From Streptomyces sp. NRRL S-337 (lineage in GTDB: Bacteria; Actinomycetota; Actinomycetes; Streptomycetales; Streptomycetaceae): a DNA stretch of 64,000 bases. The stretch lies in assembly GCF_000720175.1 (NCBI RefSeq), contig NZ_JOIX01000030.1:1-64000 (forward strand), given 5' to 3'. The notes under the pieces were generated by a model. It was not told the DNA's origin. It did no database searches and saw only the letters and a list, made by a program, of their open reading frames with translations. The position numbers and the translations under genes are program-made. Below, one piece after another: positions 8,001-15,222 of the stretch (position 1 is the stretch's first letter; each line of letters begins with the position of its first letter).

Positions 8001-9535
8001 GCGGCCACCTCCGCCCGGGCGTCGGCGGAGGTGCCCACGGGCCCGGCCGCGGTGCCGGTCTTCGGGCGCAGCACCTCGTACTCGGCGAGGTCGACCTGAC
8101 GGGTCAGCCGCTTGAACTCGCCGGTGGTCCCGGGCCAGGCGGTGGTGTTCCGCCCGTTCGCGTCGAGGTACCAGCTGTCGCAGCCGCCGGTGTTCCACAC
8201 GGTGCGCTTCATCCTCTCCTGAACCATGCGGTTCCAGTCCTCCACGGCCTCCGGGCGGGCGCTCAGCGCGGTCTTCCCGCCGAGCAGGTCCAGCTGCCGG
8301 AGGTAGTCGGCCAGGTAATTCAGCTGGGCCTCGATCATCAGGATCATCGAGCTGTTCCCGAGTCCGGTGTTGGGCCCGATGAGGGTGAGGAAATTCGGGA
8401 ATCCGGCCGCGCTGGCGCCGCGCAGCGAGGCCATTCCGTCCTTCCATTCCTCGGCGAGCGTGGTGCCCTTGGCGCCGGTCACCCGCTGGGCGATGGGCAT
8501 GTCCGTCACATGGAATCCGGTCCCGAAGACGATGGCGTCGGCCTCGACCTCGCTTCCGTCGGCGCCGATGAGGGTGTTTCCGCGCACTTCCTGGAGCCCG
8601 GAGGTCACCAGGTCCACATTGGGCCGGGCGAGCGCCGGATAGTACGTGTTGGAGAGCAGGATCCGCTTGCAGCCGATGCGGTAGTCGGGCGTCAGCGCGG
8701 CCCGCAGCGCCGGGTCCTTGATCGCCTTCTTCATGTGGTTCCCGGCCAGGAACTCGATCAGGCCCAGCTGGTCGGGGCGCTTGGTGAACGCACTGACCTG
8801 CAACTCCCGGATGCCCCAGAGCAGTTGGCGGCGGGCGGCCCGGGTGGCCGGGACCTTGGTGTGCAGCCATTTCTCGACGGCGCTGATCCGGCGGTCGGCG
8901 CGCGGCAGCACCCACGGCGCGGTGCGCTGGAAGAGCGTCAGCCGCTCGACCTCCGGCTGGATGGCGGGCACGATCTGGATCGCCGAGGCACCGGTGCCGA
9001 TCATCGCGACGCGCTTGCCGCGCAGCTCGTATTCATGGTCCCAGCGCGCGGAGTGGAAGACCTTCCCCGGAAAGGAGTCCAGCCCCGGAATGTCCGGGAC
9101 CTTGGGATCGGACAGCGGGCCGGTGGCCGACACCACCACATCGGCGGTGAGCCCGCCGTTCGCCGTCTCGATCTCCCAGTGCAGCGCGTCCCCGTTCCAC
9201 CGCAGGTGCCGTACCTCGGAGCGGAAGCGGATATGCGGCCGCAGCCCGAAGATGTCGGTCACCCGCTCCAGGTACGCCCGGATATGGGGCTGTCCGGAGA
9301 AATTCCGCGGCCATTCCGGATTGGGCGCGAAGGAGAACGAGTACAGATGCGAGGGCACGTCGCACGCGCACCCCGGATAGCTGTTGTCCCGCCAGGTTCC
9401 GCCCACCGAGTCGGCCCGCTCCAGGACCACGAAGTCGGTGATCCCCTGACGGCGCAGCCGTACCGCCGCCCCCAGACCACCGAATCCCGATCCGATCACC
9501 GCCACCCGCACGTGTTGCTCTTCGCGCCCGGCCAT
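7997..9535 (-). CDS. Flavin-dependent Baeyer-Villiger-type monooxygenase
   Basis: The protein is 512 residues. It has the FAD-binding GSGFGG at 15-20, a second Rossmann motif GTGASA near 180-185, and an exact type I BVMO fingerprint between them, FPGKVFHSARWD at 155-166 (FxGxxxHxxxW[P/D]). Type I BVMOs insert oxygen next to a ketone using NADPH and O2. The ATG at 9535 is preceded by GGGAGG with a 7-nt spacer. The gene heads an operon with a hydrolase and an SDR, so the set can turn a ketone into an ester, then into alcohol plus acid. The layout is similar to the monooxygenase/hydrolase/SDR sets known in mycobacteria. Confidence 0.92.
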   Translation of the reverse strand: MAGREEQHVRVAVIGSGFGGLGAAVRLRRQGITDFVVLERADSVGGTWRDNSYPGCACDVPSHLYSFSFAPNPEWPRNFSGQPHIRAYLERVTDIFGLRPHIRFRSEVRHLRWNGDALHWEIETANGGLTADVVVSATGPLSDPKVPDIPGLDSFPGKVFHSARWDHEYELRGKRVAMIGTGASAIQIVPAIQPEVERLTLFQRTAPWVLPRADRRISAVEKWLHTKVPATRAARRQLLWGIRELQVSAFTKRPDQLGLIEFLAGNHMKKAIKDPALRAALTPDYRIGCKRILLSNTYYPALARPNVDLVTSGLQEVRGNTLIGADGSEVEADAIVFGTGFHVTDMPIAQRVTGAKGTTLAEEWKDGMASLRGASAAGFPNFLTLIGPNTGLGNSSMILMIEAQLNYLADYLRQLDLLGGKTALSARPEAVEDWNRMVQERMKRTVWNTGGCDSWYLDANGRNTTAWPGTTGEFKRLTRQVDLAEYEVLRPKTGTAAGPVGTSADARAEVAA

Positions 9536-9619
9536 CCGCCGCCTCCCGAGTCCGACGCTCTTCCTGCCCGCCCGCGGCCACACATACCGCGGCCACGGGG
9601 CGTTCCGCACACCGCCCGT

Positions 9620-9649
9620 CAATCGCGCCAGCAATCACTGGCACGATTG
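9620..9649. promoter_or_regulatory. Inverted repeat in the BVMO / MerR divergent promoter region
   Basis: The arms are CAATCGCGCCAG (9620-9631) and CTGGCACGATTG (9638-9649). They match at 11 of 12 positions and are separated by CAATCA. The site lies 85 bp before the BVMO start and 115 bp before the MerR-type gene. A second small palindrome (TACCG-AG-CGGTA) lies at about 9677-9688. The repeat is a likely operator for the adjacent regulator (inference). Confidence 0.6.
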
Positions 9650-9763
9650 GGCACAGGGGGAGCGTAGGGCAGCCACGTACCGAGCGGTAGGGGTCGGGCG
9701 GCAGGAAGTTACCGGCAGTTGCACCCCGGACCGCCGTCACATTCCCGGCATAGGCTGACCCCC

Positions 9764-10573
9764 GTGGCAGCGAACGAGAAGCCGAAGGACGAGCGCGCGG
9801 AGCCCGGGGACGACCACCGCCCCGCGCGCGAATTCCGCATGACCGAGCTGGCCGAGGAGGCCGGCATCACGGTCCGCACGCTGCGCTTCTACCGCGAACG
9901 CAAGCTCATCCCGCCACCCCGCCGCGAGGGCCGGATCGCCTGGTACAACGAACACCACCTCGCCCGCCTGCGCACCATCGGCGCCCTCCTGGAGCGCGGT
10001 CACACCCTCGGCGGGATAGCCGAGCTCCTCGCCGCCTTCGAGTCCGGCCGCGACGTCGGCGAACTCCTCGGCCTGCGGGACCCGTTGCTGCCCCCGTGGT
10101 CCGAGGAGACCCCGGTCCGCCTCCGCCCGGAGCAGCTCGCCGACCACTTCAGCGAGGACATCACCGCGGAGAACCTCTCCGCCTCCCTCGACATCGGCTA
10201 TCTGGCCGTCGACGGCGACGAGTTCGTGCACATCAGCCGCCGTCTCCTGGACGCCTCCACCGAGCTCGTCGGCAAGGGCATCCCGCTGGCCGCCGTCCTG
10301 GAGGCCGGCCGCAAGGTGCGCGCCCACGCCGACGCCCTCGCCGACGTCTTCACCACCCTCATCCGCACCCACGTCCTCGCCGACATCCTCGAACGCGCCA
10401 CGGCGGCGAACCCGCCCACCGCACAGGAGGTCGAGCAGTTGGCCCGCACCATCGAGGCCCTCCGCCCGCTCTCCAAGGGCGTCGTCGAGGCCGAACTCTC
10501 CATGGCCATGGACCGCCGCATCCAGGCCGAACTGGACCAGTGGCTGAAGGAGCAGGGCCAGGAACCGAGCTGA
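9764..10573 (+). CDS. MerR-family transcriptional regulator divergent from the BVMO operon
   Basis: The protein is about 269 residues. A short charged N-terminal extension is followed by a MerR-type winged HTH (FRMTELAEEAGITVRTLRFYRERKLI, then the wing and HHLARLRTIGALLERGHTLGGIAELL). A long C-terminal region of about 170 residues has no Cys-rich metal site, so an organic inducer is more likely than a metal. GTG 9764 was chosen because a TAGGCT box (9751-9756) sits at the distance expected for a leaderless transcript and no Shine-Dalgarno sequence is visible. Position makes it the probable regulator of the BVMO/hydrolase/SDR operon. Confidence 0.85.
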   Translation: MAANEKPKDERAEPGDDHRPAREFRMTELAEEAGITVRTLRFYRERKLIPPPRREGRIAWYNEHHLARLRTIGALLERGHTLGGIAELLAAFESGRDVGELLGLRDPLLPPWSEETPVRLRPEQLADHFSEDITAENLSASLDIGYLAVDGDEFVHISRRLLDASTELVGKGIPLAAVLEAGRKVRAHADALADVFTTLIRTHVLADILERATAANPPTAQEVEQLARTIEALRPLSKGVVEAELSMAMDRRIQAELDQWLKEQGQEPS

Positions 10574-10704
10574 CATCTCGTCACCTCACCGAGCGGGCCG
10601 GCCGTTGTCCCGCCCTGTCCCGGAGGACAATTGCCGGTGGATCGCGTGCGTGGTTGGGTGCGGCGTCAGGTATGACACGACCGCATATCGAGGGGGAAAT
10701 CCAC

Positions 10705-11208
10705 GTGCGCATCCGTACGGGGGCCGCATCCGCTGCGCTGGCCGGCCTGCTGGCCGTCGCCGCCACCGCCCCGGCCCAGGCCGACGACCGCGAACCGACG
10801 CAGCCGCCCAGGAGCACCTACAGCAACGGCCACGGCCCGGGCCTTGCGGCCGGCGGGGGCGTCGGTGCCTTCGTGACCGAGGGCGACCGGGTGCACTTCT
10901 CGCACACGGTGCGCGGCGCCATCAACGCCCACGGCTGGTGGAAGCGGCTGAACGGCCCGGCGAAGAAGGCCAAGGTCACCGTCTGGCTCCAGGTCAAGAA
11001 CAACGGCCACTGGTACACCCTGAACAAGGGCGTCAAAACCGTCTACTCCGGCGGCGGCAGCGGCAAGCGGGCGTCGGCCGCCTGGAAGTGCACGAACCTG
11101 GTCGCGAAGTACTCGTTCCGGAGCGTCATCGACGTGGACATCGTCGGGTACCCCGACGACGCGCACAAGAAGATCACCGACACCCAGACGCTGTTCTGCG
11201 GTACCTGA
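10705..11208 (+). CDS. Secreted protein of unknown function
   Basis: The protein is about 167 residues with a signal peptide (VRIRTGAASAALAGLLAVAATAPAQA) and a basic, aromatic mature part (AHGWWKRLNG, VTVWLQVKNNGHWYTLNKG). It has two Cys (WKCTN and the C-terminal LFCGT) that may pair. GTG 10705 is supported by GAGGGGG about 8 nt upstream; the ATG at 10672 is less likely because the signal peptide begins at VRIRTG. No enzymatic motif was recognised. A hairpin follows the stop. Confidence 0.75.
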   Translation: MRIRTGAASAALAGLLAVAATAPAQADDREPTQPPRSTYSNGHGPGLAAGGGVGAFVTEGDRVHFSHTVRGAINAHGWWKRLNGPAKKAKVTVWLQVKNNGHWYTLNKGVKTVYSGGGSGKRASAAWKCTNLVAKYSFRSVIDVDIVGYPDDAHKKITDTQTLFCGT

Positions 11209-11218
11209 GCAACGGCTG

Positions 11219-11252
11219 ACGGCGGCGCTGGAAGATAGCCTTCCGGCGCCGT
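11219..11252 (+). terminator. Imperfect hairpin after the secreted protein gene
   Basis: ACGGCGGCGC..GGAAG can pair with CTTCCGGCGCCGT across an ATAGC loop, with bulges. It lies directly between two collinear genes and ends just before the Shine-Dalgarno region of the next gene. Confidence 0.45.
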
Positions 11253-11273
11253 CCGTCTTTCCGGGAGTTGCCT

Positions 11274-12212
11274 GTGTTTCCCCCTACCGTGATCATCGGC
11301 CTGCACGGCATCCTCCGGCGCGCACCGTGGTACGAGCGCGTCGTCGAGCAGTACAGAGGAGAACCCGACGAGGACGAGGAAGAGGACCGGGACGAGAACG
11401 GGGACGAGGACGGGCACAAGGACGGGAACGACGGCTCGGTCGAAGAAACCTCCGTCGAAGAGGACGTGCTCAGCAGCCTCGTGATCGAACGGGCCGGTGC
11501 CTACGGCTGGCAGACCGTGACCAGTTGGCTGACCGAGAACGGGCAGGTCACCGCCCGTCACGAGCCGACCGTGTGGGCACACGAGGAGGTCGGCGGCGAC
11601 TGGACGCCGGACGGCCGGGTGCACCAACTGGCCTGGCTGCAGGCCGGAGTGCGCACCGACCCACCGCCCCTCGGTCTGCCCGTCCGGCCGATCACCCTGG
11701 TGCTGGCCGAAACGCTGGCCCGCATGGGCACCGTGACCTTCACCGGTCTGCACGCCCTGCTGCCGTTGCCCGCGGCCCGGCGCAACACGGCCTTCCACCA
11801 GACCGAGCTGGCGCCCTGGTTCGCCCTGGCGGATCCGGACGCCCGGCACGAGGTCGTGGTCACGGTCTCCTGCCACCCCGGGAAGGGCGCGGTGACCGGG
11901 GAGGATGCCGAGGCGGTGAGCGAGGCGGTGCGGGAGACGGCACAGGGGGCGGTCGAGGTCACCCTGGCCGGTCCGCACTCCGCGGCGCCCGGCATGTCCC
12001 CGGCCCCCGTCCCACCCGGCCTGGACCTCGACCTCACGCACGGGGTGCACACCGAGGGCATGCGCGAGGCGTTCCGGTTCGGCTGCACCACCCGGGAGTG
12101 GTCACCGGACCTCGCGGTCTGGCTGGTGGAGCTGGCCGCCGACGCCCTGCGCGCGGCGGGACGGGTGACACCGGTGGTGGTGACGGCCTCGCTGGTCCTC
12201 CCACCTGCGTGA
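11274..12212 (+). CDS. Hypothetical protein with a strongly acidic insert
   Basis: The protein is about 312 residues. Residues 30-60 form an Asp/Glu/Gly-rich block (DEDEEEDRDENGDEDGHKDG) that interrupts otherwise ordinary globular sequence. The rest contains no motif I recognise and no signal peptide or clear membrane segment. GTG 11274 is chosen because CGGGAG precedes it by 6 nt; TTG 11268 lies too close to that sequence. The second half reads as soluble alpha/beta protein (GKGAVTGEDAEAVSEAV). Function is unknown. Confidence 0.7.
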   Translation: MFPPTVIIGLHGILRRAPWYERVVEQYRGEPDEDEEEDRDENGDEDGHKDGNDGSVEETSVEEDVLSSLVIERAGAYGWQTVTSWLTENGQVTARHEPTVWAHEEVGGDWTPDGRVHQLAWLQAGVRTDPPPLGLPVRPITLVLAETLARMGTVTFTGLHALLPLPAARRNTAFHQTELAPWFALADPDARHEVVVTVSCHPGKGAVTGEDAEAVSEAVRETAQGAVEVTLAGPHSAAPGMSPAPVPPGLDLDLTHGVHTEGMREAFRFGCTTREWSPDLAVWLVELAADALRAAGRVTPVVVTASLVLPPA

Positions 12213-12330
12213 ACCGGTTGTTGCGGAAGCTCACGGGGTGCCCGCCCGGCATCCGGCGTCCGGCGTCCGGCTGCGTGCATCCTTCCCCTCCCCCCGGCCA
12301 TCCCGAGGGCGGGAGTCTCCGAAGGCCGGC

Positions 12331-12510
12331 TTACTTGCCTCCGCCGCTGGGCTGCGGGGCGGGCTCGCGGGGCGCCTCCGGGGGCATCGGGCCGCCGTCG
12401 TGCTTTCCGCCGTCCGTCTCCATATCGGCAGGGTGCCGGAACGGGACGCCGCGCCAGCCTTCCGCATCAGGGGCGCGCGTCTCGAACGTCTCAACCGCTA
12501 CCGCGCTCAT
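12331..12510 (-). CDS. 59-residue acidic, Pro/Gly-rich small protein
   Basis: The frame reads MSAVAVETFETRAPDAEG..., and ends ...PSGGGK. A near-ideal Shine-Dalgarno sequence (GAGGAGGT) sits 6 nt upstream of the ATG, and codon third positions are mostly G/C, so I regard it as real despite its size. The protein is acidic with a Pro/Gly tail and no Cys, hydrophobic segment or recognised family. It lies downstream of a Scr1-type XRE regulator on the same strand, separated by a 258-bp region with direct repeats. It may be a target or partner of that regulator (inference). Confidence 0.6.
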   Translation of the reverse strand: MSAVAVETFETRAPDAEGWRGVPFRHPADMETDGGKHDGGPMPPEAPREPAPQPSGGGK

Positions 12511-12599
12511 CCATCAACCTCCTCTTCCGTGAGGGGCCGCGCCGCCGTACCGTCGAAGGCACGGCCCGAACGTCCGCAGGATTCCTGCGGTGGGGTCAC
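12507..12599 (-). CDS. Possible 30-residue ORF translationally coupled to the 59-residue gene
   Basis: A GTG frame (VTPPQESCGRSG..., ending TEEEVDG) stops exactly on the ATGA that starts the 59-residue gene. The coupling geometry and fair third-position GC are the only support; the Shine-Dalgarno sequence before its GTG is poor. It could equally be untranslated leader. Confidence 0.3.
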   Translation of the reverse strand: MTPPQESCGRSGRAFDGTAARPLTEEEVDG

Positions 12600-12732
12600 C
12601 CGCCCCGGCTGCTCGACTGTCCAGGTTTCCGCCGCCGGGGCGGGAGTTCGATGTCAGTGGTTTCGGTTCGTCATAGCATCTCCGCAGTTCTCCCTCGCGC
12701 GTTGTCTCACTCCAGTCAACGGCTACGGGCCA

Positions 12733-12752
12733 ACGCAACTCAACGAACTTCT
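12733..12752. repeat. Direct repeat downstream of the XRE gene
   Basis: There are two adjacent 10-mers, CAACGCAACT and CAACGAACTT, with 8 of 10 identical positions. A GGACTTGTATGCAT follows at about 12756. The region 12600-12768 holds no convincing gene. The repeats lie between the XRE gene and the small proteins and may be regulator-binding sites. Confidence 0.35.
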
Positions 12753-12768
12753 ACGGACTTGTATGCAT

Positions 12769-13623
12769 TCACCCGAGGGCGTCAATTGCTGACGTGATCA
12801 GCTTTCTGGCCGAGGCTCCATAGACGGCGATACCTGCCAGCTCGCTGAAGGTCTTCGCGTACTCGGCGATCTCGCGTGGTTGCATCACGGTGAGGCCGGC
12901 GGACACAAGCTCTGCGGATACCTGTTTATCGTCGTACATGGAGAAGGATTCGGCAGGCCATGCGTTGCCTCGCGCCACGCCCATGGGGATCACGCCAAGG
13001 CTCAGAGCGGGGGCGGCGGTCACCCCGATGAGGTGCCCGAGTTGATTCGCCATCGTGGCGTGTGTGCCGATGATGGAGCGAAGGACCCATTCCTCGATCA
13101 GGAAGGCGAAGCGGCGCCCTCCCTTGTGCAGAATGCGTTGACGGTTCATGCGTGCGGCAACGGCCTCTTCGACGTCGTCGGGCGTCTGCCTCATCGCAAC
13201 GACCGTGTTGAGGATGGCTCGGGTGTAGTCCTGCGTCTGGAGCAGGCCGGGAACGACCTGGGACTGATAGAAGCGGAACCAGCCGGTTCGCTCGAAGAGT
13301 GGCAGTACAGACTCCTGGACGCGTTTCAGGCCCGCGCTTTCCAGGCGGCGCCACTCGACGTACATGCCGTCGATGCCACGGGCTGTGGCAATGAGGTCCG
13401 GGGCTTCTTCCTCAGCGTGGCAGATGCGGGTCCAGATCCGAATGTCCTCATCGGAAGGGAGAGTCCTGCCGTTCTCAAGCCGTGAACTCTTCGATTCGTG
13501 CCACCCCGCCGCCGCTGCCAGGGCACGAGCAGTCAGGCCAGAGTCTTTGCGGATCTCTCGGAGGCGCTTCCCGAGCGCTTCCCTGGCTTCCTGGACACTG
13601 GAAGGCGGCGACGACGAGGACAC
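12769..13623 (-). CDS. Scr1-type XRE regulator (HTH plus DUF5753)
   Basis: The protein is 284 residues. The N-terminal HTH (ALGKRLREIRKDSGLTARALAAAAGWHESKSSRLENG, residues 14-50) is followed by the long C-terminal domain typical of Streptomyces DUF5753 proteins (ERTGWFRFYQSQVVPGLLQTQDYTRAIL, GTHATMANQLGHL, LGVIPMGVARG). Such regulators often act as the antitoxin-like partner of DUF397 proteins. Here no DUF397 gene is adjacent; instead a DUF6879 gene lies 27 bp upstream in the same direction, so the two probably share a transcript. Confidence 0.9.
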   Translation of the reverse strand: MSSSSPPSSVQEAREALGKRLREIRKDSGLTARALAAAAGWHESKSSRLENGRTLPSDEDIRIWTRICHAEEEAPDLIATARGIDGMYVEWRRLESAGLKRVQESVLPLFERTGWFRFYQSQVVPGLLQTQDYTRAILNTVVAMRQTPDDVEEAVAARMNRQRILHKGGRRFAFLIEEWVLRSIIGTHATMANQLGHLIGVTAAPALSLGVIPMGVARGNAWPAESFSMYDDKQVSAELVSAGLTVMQPREIAEYAKTFSELAGIAVYGASARKLITSAIDALG

Positions 13624-13650
13624 AGACGTTCAGCCTTGGGTGAGCGGGGG

Positions 13651-14178
13651 TCAGACCGGCCTGTACTCCTCATGAGGCACCGCACGTTGCCAAACCGACT
13701 CGAAGGCTGCGGAGCACAGACGCACCACTGACGGCTCGGTCATGCGCTCCTCATCGCCCTCGGGGGAGAGTTCCCCTTCGCCGGTGAAGTGCAGGAACAC
13801 GACGAGGCTGTCATCGAAGAGCCAGAAGTCGTTGCCGGGGAGAGCCAGATCCGAAGCCCTGCGGCGCGGGAGCCACCGAACCTGTTCTCCGGCCGCAATG
13901 TTGGCCGGTGCGAGGCAGTGCTCAAAGCGAAGGTAGTCACTCATCGGCTCCGAGAAGACTCGGGCGCGACGAACCTCCACCCCGCGGTCGGTGATCTCCT
14001 GCATCAGGGCGAGCCAGGGGCGCGACTTCGGATCCCACTCGGACAGGAGGCTGCCGGGATCGTCCTGCCAGGAGATGAAGCTTGGGTCGGATCGCATGTA
14101 GCCATCCCGCATCTCCAGATGCACGGCGGAGTGCTTGGCCTGTCGGAACAGGTCTTCAAACGTCGGTTCCTCGACCAC
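13651..14178 (-). CDS. DUF6879 family protein
   Basis: The protein is 175 residues. The pattern ending NDFWLFDDSLVVFLHF and the VPHEEYRPV C-terminus match the Streptomyces DUF6879 family, which is repeatedly found beside XRE regulators. GTG 14178 is preceded by GGAGGTGAG. The gene overlaps the preceding 75-residue gene by 23 bp and is followed by the XRE regulator. The molecular role is unknown; a signalling or conflict module with the regulator is a hypothesis. Confidence 0.85.
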   Translation of the reverse strand: MVEEPTFEDLFRQAKHSAVHLEMRDGYMRSDPSFISWQDDPGSLLSEWDPKSRPWLALMQEITDRGVEVRRARVFSEPMSDYLRFEHCLAPANIAAGEQVRWLPRRRASDLALPGNDFWLFDDSLVVFLHFTGEGELSPEGDEERMTEPSVVRLCSAAFESVWQRAVPHEEYRPV

Positions 14179-14383
14179 CGCTCACCTCCGGGAAGAACTG
14201 CATCATGCGCTTGGGGATCTCGACAACCGCCTCGTGGGACGGGAGGTCGAGCTGGGACAATCGCTCGTCGTCCAAGACCTTCCACCCCTGTACCAGGTAG
14301 TTGTCGGTCTGGTCGTCGTAGTACACGGTCGGCGACTTGCCCTCGGGCGACTCTGGGTCCTTGCCGAGCATGTGCAGAGCCAT
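14156..14383 (-). CDS. 75-residue hypothetical protein, first gene of the DUF6879/XRE operon
   Basis: It reads MALHMLGKDPESPEG... and ends ...SGGRGTDV. The ATG has an excellent Shine-Dalgarno sequence (GGGAGGT, 5-nt spacer). It is a small soluble acidic protein with YYDDQTDNYLVQGWKV suggesting a beta-hairpin. It overlaps the DUF6879 start, so co-translation is likely. No family was recognised. Confidence 0.75.
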   Translation of the reverse strand: MALHMLGKDPESPEGKSPTVYYDDQTDNYLVQGWKVLDDERLSQLDLPSHEAVVEIPKRMMQFFPEVSGGRGTDV

Positions 14384-14450
14384 GGTGACCTCCCTCGTTC
14401 GCGGTAGACGATCTGTACGAGCTTGCCCTCAACCCGCCTCGTAGCGCACC

Positions 14451-14470
14451 GGACTTGCATGGACTTGCAC
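14451..14470. repeat. Tandem 10-bp repeat upstream of the DUF6879/XRE operon
   Basis: GGACTTGCAT is immediately followed by GGACTTGCAC. The pair is about 70 bp upstream of the first gene (14383). A related GGACTTGTATGCAT occurs at about 12756 beside the XRE gene. The rest of the 14384-14644 gap shows no gene. The repeat is a candidate operator for the XRE regulator. Confidence 0.45.
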
Positions 14471-14644
14471 GGGCTCAAGGTTCCCGTGATGCGGCCATCC
14501 GCAGTTCCCGCGCCAGAACCGCGGATGGCCTCCGCACTCCCCTCTTCGTCCCGCTGGGACTGGGGCCAGGGGGATTATGTGGGGCCCTCCGTGAGGAGCA
14601 CGCCCGGCCACAGGTAACCGGGGGTTGGCTGGAGTGAAACGGGA

Positions 14645-14860
14645 TCACTGCTGGGATCGCCGGGGTCGGCCGGCTCCCCATGTGGGCTCCGTGACCTCCG
14701 CGTACTCGTGCTCGACCCGGCCCAGCCGGCCGGGGAGGTCGAGGTGCACCGTGTCGTGGATCACGACTGTCACACCGTGATCGTCACAGCGGAACATCCG
14801 GCTGCACATCTGTGCGAGCTCGTGCGATCCGAAAGGGCATCGCATGTGCTGCTCAGGCAT
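14645..14860 (-). CDS. Small hypothetical protein (71 residues), third of a coupled small-ORF set
   Basis: It reads MPEQHMRCPFGSHELAQMCSRMFRCDDHGVTV.... Three Cys and several His (RCPFGSH, MCSRMFRCDDH) suggest a small metal-binding or zinc-ribbon-like fold, followed by VVIHDTVHLDLPGRL. Its start overlaps the stop of the previous gene by 8 bp. The Shine-Dalgarno sequence is weak, consistent with coupling. Confidence 0.6.
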   Translation of the reverse strand: MPEQHMRCPFGSHELAQMCSRMFRCDDHGVTVVIHDTVHLDLPGRLGRVEHEYAEVTEPTWGAGRPRRSQQ

Positions 14861-15053
14861 GGTGACCACGTCCGTGGTTTCTGATCCGCTGGCTTGCCAC
14901 AACAGCAACGGCGAACTTCCGGCGCTTCCGGGCCTCGTATCGCTCCTCGTCCAGCGCGCTGCACTCGGCACAGCCGGGAACAGGGTCGGGGATGAGATCG
15001 GCGTACGGCTCGCCGAGCGACACAGGACGTTCCTGGTACCGGTTGCCGCTCAT
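14853..15053 (-). CDS. Small hypothetical protein (66 residues) with CAEC motif
   Basis: It reads MSGNRYQERPVSLGEP..., with GCAECSALDEERYEARKRRK in the centre and a basic C-terminus (NHGRGHHA). A CxxC pair followed by an acidic/basic helix suggests a nucleic-acid- or metal-binding mini-protein. Its ATG overlaps the stop of the 20-residue ORF upstream (ATGA). No family name was recognised. Confidence 0.65.
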   Translation of the reverse strand: MSGNRYQERPVSLGEPYADLIPDPVPGCAECSALDEERYEARKRRKFAVAVVASQRIRNHGRGHHA

Positions 15054-15112
15054 CGCCGCACGGTCTTCACGATGCGGGTAAGCCGGGCGGTCCGGCTGAC
15101 AGCGGTGGTCAT
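15050..15112 (-). CDS. 20-residue basic peptide ORF heading the small-ORF set
   Basis: It begins MTTAVSRTARL and ends KTVRR, so it is strongly basic. A GGAGGG Shine-Dalgarno sequence lies 4 nt before the ATG, and the stop overlaps the next start (ATGA). It could be a leader peptide that gates translation of the two downstream genes, or a functional micro-protein. Confidence 0.45.
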   Translation of the reverse strand: MTTAVSRTARLTRIVKTVRR

Positions 15113-15132
15113 GGCGCCCTCCATGCCTCTCT

Positions 15133-15148
15133 GTAGTGGTTCCACTAC
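15133..15148. promoter_or_regulatory. Perfect palindromic operator candidate GTAGTGG-TT-CCACTAC
   Basis: This is a 7-bp inverted repeat with a 2-bp spacer in the divergent region between the small-ORF set (start 15112, leftward) and the Scr1/DUF397 pair (rightward). Its size and symmetry fit an XRE dimer site. Confidence 0.6.
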
Positions 15149-15222
15149 CGGGGCGACTCAGCGTGGCCTACAGTCGGGGTGTCTTCAACTTGCGCCGTTT
15201 GAGCGGAGAGTTGGTCGCCTGG

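Noticed and set aside
11274..11460. Frameshift or insertion explaining the Asp/Glu-rich block of the 11.3 kb protein
   Set aside because: The frame stays open and codon usage is consistent before and after the block, so it reads as a real acidic insert.
12238..12792. Plus-strand open frame of 184 codons across the 12.3-12.8 kb gap
   Set aside because: It is antisense to the better-supported 59-residue gene and has no Shine-Dalgarno sequence. The translation is Arg/Ala/Ser-rich without motif.
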